DNA of 11,929 nucleotides, from the NCBI GenBank assembly GCA_028284565.1, contig JANQRM010000038.1, positions 1-11,929 of the forward strand. Reading direction: 5' to 3'. Shown piece by piece: positions 6,494-11,929 of this stretch (its first letter is position 1; each line of letters begins with the position of its first letter). Below the pieces are notes generated by a model that did no database searches, was not told where the DNA came from, and was given only the letters and a program-made list of their open reading frames with translations. Made by a program: the position numbers and the translations under genes. This DNA is from Anaerolineae bacterium. Its GTDB lineage: Bacteria > Chloroflexota > Anaerolineae > Aggregatilineales > Phototrophicaceae.

Positions 6494-7011
6494 TCGCAAT
6501 TCGTCGTTTTCGGCAGGGGATACGGTCTTTATTTGTTTTCACCCGACACATTGACCATTCTCTTGCCGAGCAGTATTTGAATGCCAAACAACTCGCTTTA
6601 TTCCAACAACTCTCCAGAAGTGAACAGCTACATTGCCTGAATGTACTCGGTGAAGTGCTTGCTCAACCGGATACCGCATCTCATGGCCTAGCCCAATCGG
6701 CTCTACTTCACGATATCGGCAAAATACGCTATCGACAGTGGACATGGCAAAAGACTTTTCGGGTCATTGTTGCTTCATTTTTTCCTCGTTTTGCGCATCA
6801 ACTCAAGTTTCATTCATTGAATCCATTGACAGCCCCCTTTATCGTCGGGCATTATCATCCAATATGGGGCGCAGAGATACTCAAATCGTTAGAAGTATCC
6901 GATAAGGTTATATGGCTCACTAAACGCCATCACGATTCACTAGACCAATGGGTAAGCCACTCATATTTCACTGACCTCCAACGTCTACAAGAAGCAGATA
7001 ACAAATATTGA
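6490..7011 (+). CDS. HD-domain protein (putative phosphohydrolase)
   Basis: A 173-residue protein with an HD-type metal-binding arrangement: H48 and H65 in the first helices, the HD doublet in ALLHDIGKIR (H74, D75), H121 and H123 in VGHYHPIWGAEIL, and a late KRHHDSLDQW (H147, H148, D149). HD proteins are metal-dependent phosphohydrolases acting on nucleotides or related phosphoesters; the substrate cannot be predicted here and there is no attached sensor, RelA/SpoT or GYP extension. The first 20 residues are basic (RRFRQG) and not clearly a membrane anchor. Its ATG overlaps the TGA of the protease gene (ATGA, 6490-6493), so translation is probably coupled and the products may share a pathway, which is inference. 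No terminator is evident downstream. Confidence 0.82.
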   Translation: MIAIRRFRQGIRSLFVFTRHIDHSLAEQYLNAKQLALFQQLSRSEQLHCLNVLGEVLAQPDTASHGLAQSALLHDIGKIRYRQWTWQKTFRVIVASFFPRFAHQLKFHSLNPLTAPFIVGHYHPIWGAEILKSLEVSDKVIWLTKRHHDSLDQWVSHSYFTDLQRLQEADNKY

Positions 7012-7082
7012 TGATTTGATGGTACATAAGGGTTTTATTACAATTTAACACTTGGACATAGCCGATTTGGGGCAACATCCAC

Positions 7083-7088
7083 TATAGT
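7083..7088 (+). promoter_or_regulatory. Possible -10 box of the TyrA-like gene
   Basis: TATAGT matches the -10 consensus at 5 of 6 bases and would start transcription near 7095, about 31 bases before the ATG at 7126. No good -35 lies 16-18 bases upstream; a TTGGAC at 7052-7057 is too far away. Read-through from the S2P-HD genes is an alternative. Confidence 0.3.
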
Positions 7089-7125
7089 TAAGCACAATTC
7101 ATTTGATTGACGGAGCAATTCGCAG

Positions 7126-8145
7126 ATGGCAGACCTCTCCATTGCAATACTAGGTTTAGGTAAATTAGGCACATCCATCGGCTTGTGCCTTAAAGAATAT
7201 ATGGCAAAGGGAGGTGAACATCGCTTCAACATAGTCGGCTATGATTCAAATGACGCACATGAAAAAGCCGCCGACAAACTCGGTGCAGTCGATAAGATTC
7301 AGCGTAAAATCTTCGATGCGGTGCGTGATGTCGATATTGTGGTGCTGGCTGTGCCATATGAAGATGTCGAATCTGCCTACCAACTCATTGAGCCAGATTT
7401 ACGCGATGGCGTGGTGATTCTGGATTTATCACCGATTATTGTTCCCTCATTAGGCTATGCCAAAAAGTACCTAAAACGGACACATCATGTCGTGGGATTT
7501 ACACCGATGGTTAATCCGCGCTATTTGTATGACAATGACAACGCAACAAGTTCCGCCGAACCTGATATTTTCCAACATAGCACGATTTATATCGCACCCT
7601 CTGTCACTTGTATTCCAGATGCCATAGACCTTGCCGTGAATTTTGCGGATATTTTAGGCGCAACATCGCACTTCCTCGACCCGCATGAGCATGATGTCCT
7701 GATGACCTATACGGAGTCCCTGCCCTCGCTGATTGGGACACTCTACTTTTTCAGTATGGTGCATAGTCCCGCATGGAATGATATGCAACGCCTGACGAAT
7801 CCAGCATTTGGGGTCTTGACCCAGCACCTCTTCCACACGCATCCTGATGCCTTGCGTGATCAATGGTTATCTAACAAAGAGAACATCCTTCGCAGTCTGG
7901 ACGACTTGATTCAGGGCTTCCAATCTGCACGAGAACGCTTTGCAGAAGAAGACTCAAAAGCGATTGAGGATATGGTGGTTGGCACAGCGGAGACCTATGA
8001 GAAATGGTACAACCTCCGCTATAACAATGAGTGGGACAGACCCAAGCAAAAGAAGATGGATGTGACCAGTAATTTCATGGGATCAATCCTTGGGGGCAAG
8101 CTCACAGACCGCTTCTTTGGCAATCAGGACGAAGATACGCAATAG
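7126..8145 (+). CDS. Prephenate-dehydrogenase-fold (TyrA-like) NAD(P)-dependent protein with altered active site
   Basis: A 339-residue protein with the architecture of prephenate dehydrogenase: an N-terminal Rossmann domain (GLGKLG 10-15; GYD with D40, suggesting NAD preference; VVLAVP 72-77; DLSPI 100-104) and a helical C-terminal half. Key catalytic features of TyrA are missing. The GGHPMxG loop that supplies the hydride-transfer histidine reads VGFTPMVNP (123-131), with T126 in the His position, and the later SHLPH-type motif reads ESLPS (197-201). The DPHEHD segment (185-190) is conserved. It is therefore probably not a normal tyrosine-pathway enzyme, and no aromatic-pathway genes are nearby. 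It could act on another acid or be non-catalytic. The ATG has GGAG 10 bases upstream. It is followed by an intrinsic terminator. Fold assignment is good, function unknown; annotation as tyrA would be unsafe. Confidence 0.78.
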   Translation: MADLSIAILGLGKLGTSIGLCLKEYMAKGGEHRFNIVGYDSNDAHEKAADKLGAVDKIQRKIFDAVRDVDIVVLAVPYEDVESAYQLIEPDLRDGVVILDLSPIIVPSLGYAKKYLKRTHHVVGFTPMVNPRYLYDNDNATSSAEPDIFQHSTIYIAPSVTCIPDAIDLAVNFADILGATSHFLDPHEHDVLMTYTESLPSLIGTLYFFSMVHSPAWNDMQRLTNPAFGVLTQHLFHTHPDALRDQWLSNKENILRSLDDLIQGFQSARERFAEEDSKAIEDMVVGTAETYEKWYNLRYNNEWDRPKQKKMDVTSNFMGSILGGKLTDRFFGNQDEDTQ

Positions 8146-8170
8146 GTGCAAAATTTGCAGAAATTTTACG

Positions 8171-8197
8171 CGCTCTCCGCTTTGGAGGGCGTTTTTT
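8171..8197 (+). terminator. Intrinsic terminator after the TyrA-like gene
   Basis: CGCTCTCC (8171-8178) pairs with GGAGGGCG (8184-8191) to form an 8-base-pair GC-rich stem (one T-G wobble) with a 5-base loop, immediately followed by six T residues (8192-8197). It lies 25 bases past the stop codon at 8145. Confidence 0.85.
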
Positions 8198-8237
8198 GTT
8201 GCAAAACACCCCGAATTTACACTTCGTTTACAAATTT

Positions 8238-8269
8238 TTGACAGATTCATCAAATTTATTTCCTACACT
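8238..8269 (+). promoter_or_regulatory. Possible promoter of the PDZ-protein gene
   Basis: A perfect -35 TTGACA (8238-8243) is present, but the best -10 (TACACT, 8264-8269, 4/6) is 20 bases away, longer than usual. A second option is TTTACA (8227-8232) with TCAAAT 17 bases on. The location, between the terminator and the gene start, is where a promoter is needed. Confidence 0.35.
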
Positions 8270-8316
8270 GCAGGATAAATCCACGTATTGAAAGCATGTT
8301 TGTAATGGAGGTAAAG

Positions 8317-9366
8317 ATGAAAATTCGTGGAATACTTTCTATTGGTGTGGTTTTGATTGTACTGTTAACATCTGTTACTGGAATTAGTCTCGCACAAGAC
8401 GAAATACCAGAAGCACGTGCCTTTATTGGTATTCAGTTTGATCGCGGTTTAGATGCTGTGACGGTTACTCGAATTTTACCGAACTCACCCGCAGATGATG
8501 CGGGATTAGAAGTTGATGACATCATCACAGCAATTGATGGTGAAATAGTGACGAGAGATACCATTGCTGAAGCCATCTCGTCCTATTCTCCTAATGACAT
8601 AGCCACCTTGTCAGTCTCACGCGATGAAGAGGAAATCGAAATCGAGATTACCTTTGGCGAAGCACCTCAATCGAATCGCCCAATTCGGGACAACTTCCCC
8701 TTTTTTGGTTCCGACGAGTTTGGCATTGAATTTGATGGTGAGGTTGCAACCGTAACGGAACTTTCTGAAGACAACCCGCTGTATGAAGCAGGTTTACGTC
8801 AAGGGGACATCATAACGGCTGTCAACGGCGATGACTTAAGCCAACTCGAATCCGCTTTTGAGTTCAATGCAGATGACACCCTTACCTTGACTGTAGAACG
8901 GGACGATGAATTGCTAGATATAGACGTTCCTGCTGAATTCGCACCAATGTTTTTGATTGGCATGCTCAGTCAACGCCCATTTGATTTTGGCAGTGGACAA
9001 CTCTTCCCCAATCGACCAATCACGCCAGATAACTTTGGTGGCAACCGTATTCTATTGGGTGTGCAATTTGTGACACTAGATGAGCAAACTGCCCTGCAAT
9101 ATGACACGGAACTCACTGACGGAGCCTATATCACCAACATCCTGCCCAACTCACCAGCTGAATTCGCGGGCTTGCAAGCAGGTGATGTCGTACTGACTGT
9201 CGATGGCGATATTGTGGATTTTGAACGCACTTTATCTGATCGTATCTTCGCTTATGAATCCGGCGATATGATTACTTTAACTGTCCAACGTGGAGATGAG
9301 ATAATTGAAATCGATGTCACTTTGGGCATGACTCCTGAGCAAACCGATTTGATGACTCTGTTCTAA
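8317..9366 (+). CDS. Exported protein with three PDZ domains and no protease domain
   Basis: The 349-residue product begins with a Sec signal peptide (MKIR basic start, hydrophobic core 5-21, likely cleavage after ISLA at 26). Three PDZ domains follow at about 35-114, 135-195 and 245-337, recognised by repeated patterns such as ILPNSPADDAGLEVDDIITAIDG and ILPNSPAEFAGLQAGDVVLTVDG; domains 1 and 3 are most alike and domain 2 is more diverged (SEDNPLYEAGLRQGDIITAVNG). PDZ domains of HtrA/DegP type bind C-termini of unfolded or partner proteins, but no trypsin-like, S41 or M50 catalytic domain is present. The mature protein is very acidic and has no lipobox or membrane anchor, so it is expected to be soluble outside the membrane. 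The start at 8317 is chosen because GGAGG (8307-8311) is 5 bases upstream; the in-frame ATG at 8296 lacks such a site. It is bounded by terminators on both sides, so likely monocistronic. Confidence 0.88.
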   Translation: MKIRGILSIGVVLIVLLTSVTGISLAQDEIPEARAFIGIQFDRGLDAVTVTRILPNSPADDAGLEVDDIITAIDGEIVTRDTIAEAISSYSPNDIATLSVSRDEEEIEIEITFGEAPQSNRPIRDNFPFFGSDEFGIEFDGEVATVTELSEDNPLYEAGLRQGDIITAVNGDDLSQLESAFEFNADDTLTLTVERDDELLDIDVPAEFAPMFLIGMLSQRPFDFGSGQLFPNRPITPDNFGGNRILLGVQFVTLDEQTALQYDTELTDGAYITNILPNSPAEFAGLQAGDVVLTVDGDIVDFERTLSDRIFAYESGDMITLTVQRGDEIIEIDVTLGMTPEQTDLMTLF

Positions 9367-9438
9367 TGGTTACTCCCTTGTCTACCTTCCCCTTCAGAGG
9401 TAAATGAACAGACGACTCGGTTTAACTTCCCCATTTTT

Positions 9439-9470
9439 AACGCTCGGCTTATGTCGAGCGTTTATTGTTG
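9439..9470 (+). terminator. Intrinsic terminator after the PDZ-protein gene
   Basis: AACGCTCG (9439-9446) and CGAGCGTT (9455-9462) form a perfect 8-base-pair stem with an 8-base loop, followed by a T-rich tail TATTGTTG. It is 72 bases after the stop at 9366 and upstream of the dehydrogenase start. Confidence 0.7.
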
Positions 9471-9499
9471 TGGAGATTCAAGGCAATACGGAGCATAAT
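9471..9499 (+). promoter_or_regulatory. Possible promoter of the short-chain dehydrogenase gene
   Basis: TGGAGA (9471-9476, 4/6) and CATAAT (9494-9499, 5/6) are 17 bases apart. The -10 ends 6 bases before the ATG at 9506, so the predicted start of transcription coincides with the start codon, which would give a leaderless message. A GGAG at 9490-9493 is 12 bases from the ATG, a long spacing. Confidence 0.35.
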
Positions 9500-9505
9500 A
9501 CAACG

Positions 9506-10345
9506 ATGAACCCATCAATCCTCATCACTGGCGCATCTACAGGTATTGGATTTGCCTGTGCAGAATATCTTACTCAGCAAAATATGCATGTTTTTGCAGG
9601 TGTACGCAAAGAACAAGATGCTGAAAATCTCCAAAGTGAAATCGGCAATTCTGTAACACCAGTGATGCTTGATGTCACAGATACAGAGTCGATACAGCAA
9701 GCTCTCGCAATCGTAGAAAAACAAGTGAATCACAAAGGGTTGACGGGGTTGGTCAATAATGCAGGTATCGCTGTTTCCGGTCCCGTTGAAGGTGTGAAAA
9801 TCGACGATGTGCGGCGACAGATGGAAGTCAATCTCATTGGGCAAGTTGCTGTGACCCAAGCCTTCTTGCCCTTGATTCGTCAAGCAACAGGGCGGATTAT
9901 CAATATGGGGTCGATTGGTGGACGCAGTTCGACTCCATTTTATGGGATATACAGTGCATCAAAATTCGCCCTAGAAGCCATCACGGATTCTTTACGTGTT
10001 GAACTTCGTCCTTGGGGTATTCATGTTGCCATCATTGAACCCGGCGCGATCAAAACTCCGATCTGGGATAAATCAGAAGGCGTCTCCGAACAGTTTACGG
10101 AAGCGATTCAAAGTCTTTATGGTAAGCAACTCGATCAGATGGAAAAAATAAACCGCAGTCTCAATAAGAATGGAATCTCGACTCAAGAAGTTGCTAAAGC
10201 GGTTCATCATGCGTCAACACACCAAAATCCTAAGAATCGTTACATTATTGGGAGTGATGCAAATCAACGTGTCTGGATTGAGCGTCTGCCAGATCGCTTA
10301 CGAGACTGGCTCTTTGCGCGAGTATTCCATATTCCAAATTTCTAG
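9506..10345 (+). CDS. Classical short-chain dehydrogenase/reductase (SDR)
   Basis: A 279-residue NAD(P)-dependent oxidoreductase of the classical SDR family. It has the cofactor-binding TGASTGIG (8-15), the DVTD segment (56-59), the NNAG motif (84-87), N109 in the MEVNLIG helix, and the catalytic S136 (MGSIGG), Y149 and K153 (YSASK). The residue pair after the first strand (VRKE, 33-36) has a basic residue in the place that often favours NADP(H). The substrate is unknown; the sequence most resembles the broad group annotated as 3-oxoacyl-ACP-reductase-like or retinol/steroid-dehydrogenase-like enzymes, names that should not be taken literally. The frame is open back to an ATG at 9404, but that region contains the terminator of the preceding gene and lacks family similarity, so the start is set at 9506, just before the Rossmann strand. 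It is followed by the sugar-nucleotide dehydrogenase after 51 bases. Confidence 0.9.
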   Translation: MNPSILITGASTGIGFACAEYLTQQNMHVFAGVRKEQDAENLQSEIGNSVTPVMLDVTDTESIQQALAIVEKQVNHKGLTGLVNNAGIAVSGPVEGVKIDDVRRQMEVNLIGQVAVTQAFLPLIRQATGRIINMGSIGGRSSTPFYGIYSASKFALEAITDSLRVELRPWGIHVAIIEPGAIKTPIWDKSEGVSEQFTEAIQSLYGKQLDQMEKINRSLNKNGISTQEVAKAVHHASTHQNPKNRYIIGSDANQRVWIERLPDRLRDWLFARVFHIPNF

Positions 10346-10396
10346 AAAATGTGGCATGTTTCACCGATTTGATTAAGATATCCTGTTGGATAATCC

Positions 10397-11710
10397 ATGA
10401 GCTATAAACAACAACTGATTGATAAGATTGAATCACGGACTGCAATACTGGGAGTCGTCGGTTTAGGTTATGTTGGTTTACCTCTCGCTGTTGAATTTGC
10501 AGAATCGGGTTTTGAAGTTATTGGCTTAGATGTGAGCGAAATGAAAGTCGCTGAGCTCAATAAGGGTATGAGCTATATTGGGGATATTCCTACTGAGCGG
10601 CTGAAACCACTCGTTGAATCTGGTAAGTTCAAAGCCACAACAGATAAAGAAGATTTACGGAAAGTGGACACCATTAGCATTTGTGTTCCGACCCCGCTTC
10701 GCAAAACCAAAGACCCCGATATGTCCTTCATCATTCAATCCATAGACACAATTGCAACGATCAGCCATCCGGGTCTACTCGTCGTCCTAGAAAGCACTAC
10801 TTATCCTGGTACAACCGAAGAAATCATCGCACCCAAGTTGACGGGGCGAGGTCTAACAATAGGTGAAGATGTTTTCATTGCCTTCTCGCCAGAACGGATT
10901 GATCCCGGCAACACCACCTATCAAGTTCGGAATACACCCAAAGTGGTTGGTGGCGTGACTCCTGCCTGCAGTGAGGTTGCTAAAGCCCTTTATGAAACAG
11001 GTGTAGATCATGTTGTAACCGTTGGCTCTCCCACCACCGCAGAAATGGTCAAACTCCTAGAAAATACTTTCCGTGCCGTCAATATCGGCCTCGTGAATGA
11101 AATGGCATTGATGTGTGATAAGCTCGATATAAATGTCTGGGAAGTTATCGAAGCCGCTGCCACCAAACCCTTTGGCTTCATGGCATTCTATCCGGGCCCG
11201 GGTCTTGGTGGACATTGTATCCCAGTTGACCCCCACTATCTTAGCTGGAAACTCAAAACTCTCAATTACAACGCGCGCTTTATCGAACTTGCCAGTGAAA
11301 TCAATACAAGTATGCCCTACCATATTATCGACAAAGTGGGTGATGCTCTAAATAATATCGAAAAATCCGTCAAAGGGTCCCGTATCGTATTGATTGGAGT
11401 TGCTTATAAGCCGGATGTGGATGATGTCCGTGAAAGTCCTGCGCTAGACATTCTGCATCTGCTCAAAGAAAAAGGTGCCGATGTCGTTTATCATGACCCC
11501 TATGTAGAAAGTTTACGTCTAGAAGATGATGTCGTCCTTAAATCAGCAGCCTACTCTGCTGGCTTGTTGAATAATGCAGACTGTGTCGTGATTGTCACGA
11601 ACCACAGTGAATACGACTGGCAACATATCGTTGATAATAGCAAGTTGATTGTCGATACTCGCCGTGCAACGAAATCTGTCCAGACCAAAACACCCATTGT
11701 CCTACTCTAA
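10397..11710 (+). CDS. UDP-N-acetyl-D-hexosamine 6-dehydrogenase (WbpA/WecC type nucleotide-sugar dehydrogenase)
   Basis: A 437-residue enzyme of the UDP-glucose/GDP-mannose dehydrogenase family, which oxidises C6 of a UDP-hexose to the carboxylate with two NAD+. The N-terminal NAD domain has GLGYVGLP (22-29) and GLD (D45); then CVPTPLRK (96-103), ESTTYPGTT (132-140), SPERIDPGN (164-172) and the substrate helix EMVKLLENTFRAVN (216-229). The catalytic cysteine is C274 in GPGLGGHCIPVDP (267-279), a form characteristic of the UDP-GlcNAc/UDP-ManNAc branch rather than UDP-glucose dehydrogenase. The C-terminal UDP-binding domain has GVAYKPDVDDVRESPA (334-349). All key residues are present and the length is normal. 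It would supply an N-acetylhexosaminuronic acid for surface polysaccharide or protein glycosylation. Only a weak GGA precedes the ATG. GlcNAc versus ManNAc specificity cannot be settled from sequence inspection alone. Confidence 0.92.
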   Translation: MSYKQQLIDKIESRTAILGVVGLGYVGLPLAVEFAESGFEVIGLDVSEMKVAELNKGMSYIGDIPTERLKPLVESGKFKATTDKEDLRKVDTISICVPTPLRKTKDPDMSFIIQSIDTIATISHPGLLVVLESTTYPGTTEEIIAPKLTGRGLTIGEDVFIAFSPERIDPGNTTYQVRNTPKVVGGVTPACSEVAKALYETGVDHVVTVGSPTTAEMVKLLENTFRAVNIGLVNEMALMCDKLDINVWEVIEAAATKPFGFMAFYPGPGLGGHCIPVDPHYLSWKLKTLNYNARFIELASEINTSMPYHIIDKVGDALNNIEKSVKGSRIVLIGVAYKPDVDDVRESPALDILHLLKEKGADVVYHDPYVESLRLEDDVVLKSAAYSAGLLNNADCVVIVTNHSEYDWQHIVDNSKLIVDTRRATKSVQTKTPIVLL

Positions 11711-11737
11711 AGTAATTAGCGATTGGGAGTTCTGAAT

Positions 11738-11766
11738 TTGTCGGAATACCTCAAATCTTCTATACT
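11738..11766 (+). promoter_or_regulatory. Putative sigma70 promoter of the right-edge gene
   Basis: TTGTCG (11738-11743, 4/6) and TATACT (11761-11766, 5/6) are separated by 17 bases. Transcription would start near 11773, leaving a leader of about 34 bases to the ATG at 11807. This suggests the last gene is expressed independently of the sugar dehydrogenase. Confidence 0.5.
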
Positions 11767-11806
11767 CATAGTCTCTTGATAGACCGTCAATCTACGGATT
11801 TGGAAA

Positions 11807-11929
11807 ATGGCAGAACTCCCTATTCATCTTCAACGCTTAGAACCCCTTAAAGGCGCATTAGACATTATTCGCTTCTTGGGATCAAGTGACTCTCCTGCAG
11901 ATGCCGATACCATTTGCGATAGCCTTGAC
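11807..11929 (+). CDS. Unrecognised protein, N-terminal 41 residues (cut by window edge)
   Basis: An open frame starts at ATG 11807 and runs to the window end without a stop. The visible part is a helix-prone segment (LEPLKGALDIIRFLG, 11-25) followed by SPADADTICDSLD (29-41). That spacing of a helix, a short turn and a second helix rich in small and acidic residues resembles the start of a winged-helix DNA-binding domain, but 41 residues are too few to assign a family. A CGGA 8 bases upstream and a good promoter at 11738-11766 support it as a real gene start. Confidence 0.6.
   Translation, partial: MAELPIHLQRLEPLKGALDIIRFLGSSDSPADADTICDSLD

Noticed and set aside
4256..7017. A 15-base repeat CAAATATTGATGATT near 4256-4269 and near 7002-7016
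   Set aside because: One copy is intergenic and the other spans the end of the HD gene. AT-rich words of this length can recur by chance in a 12-kb window, there is no extension beyond the core, and no shared function is evident.
7126..8145. Direct annotation as tyrA
   Set aside because: Conserved active-site histidines of prephenate dehydrogenase are absent, so the symbol would overstate what is known.
8296..8316. Upstream ATG as start of the PDZ protein
   Set aside because: GGAGG sits 5 bases before the ATG at 8317, which also gives a cleaner signal peptide; the upstream ATG has no ribosome site.
9515..9883. 122-residue minus-strand frame opposite the short-chain dehydrogenase
   Set aside because: Antisense shadow of a gene with intact SDR motifs; His/Cys-rich composition without domain structure.
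1..11929. Search for CRISPR arrays, tRNA or rRNA genes, insertion sequences, attachment sites and defence systems
   Set aside because: No regularly spaced repeats, cloverleaf-like stretch, transposase, terminal inverted repeats or known defence-gene motifs were seen by eye; the orphan DUF433 gene alone is not enough to call a toxin-antitoxin system.

Overview
The window is ordinary-looking chromosomal DNA of moderate GC content, densely coding on both strands, with short intergenic gaps, Shine-Dalgarno sites of the GGAG type and sigma70-like promoters. The mix of genes (a DUF951 protein, a UgtP/MGDG-type glycosyltransferase, a long-form RmlA, a short M50 protease and a split-type class II glycyl-tRNA synthetase) suggests a bacterium from Chloroflexota (Anaerolineae-like) or a related lineage. 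This is inferred from gene content only; there is no rRNA or other marker to confirm it. No tRNA, rRNA, CRISPR array, insertion sequence, phage gene or integration scar was seen.

Layout. Positions 1-702 (minus) hold the start of the glycyl-tRNA synthetase alpha chain, cut by the window edge. Divergent from it is a two-gene plus-strand unit: an HldE-type PfkB sugar kinase (785-1798), then 3 bases later an alkyltransferase-like protein with PWHR in place of PCHR (1802-2209). A minus-strand block follows: a three-helix membrane protein whose stop overlaps the stop of the alkyltransferase-like gene, an orphan DUF433 protein, a long-form glucose-1-phosphate thymidylyltransferase, a processive-type diacylglycerol glycosyltransferase, and a DUF951 protein that overlaps the glycosyltransferase start by 4 bases.

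From about 5.7 kb everything is on the plus strand. A site-2 protease with a TTG start overlaps an HD-domain gene (ATGA). Next comes a prephenate-dehydrogenase-fold protein without the family's active-site histidines, ending in a clear intrinsic terminator. It is followed by an exported three-PDZ protein with its own terminator, a short-chain dehydrogenase, a UDP-N-acetylhexosamine 6-dehydrogenase (WbpA/WecC type) and, with its own promoter, the first 41 codons of an unrecognised gene at the right edge.

How they fit together. Four genes point to the cell envelope: RmlA and the UDP-sugar dehydrogenase supply activated sugars, the HldE-like kinase may supply a phosphorylated heptose or other sugar, and the GT28-type enzyme makes glycolipid. 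They are not packed into one polysaccharide cluster. The S2P-HD pair and the PDZ protein suggest membrane or envelope quality control or signalling. I found no convincing new multi-gene system. The best leads are the TyrA-like protein with an altered active site, the coupled S2P-HD pair, the protease-free triple-PDZ protein and the DUF951-glycosyltransferase coupling.
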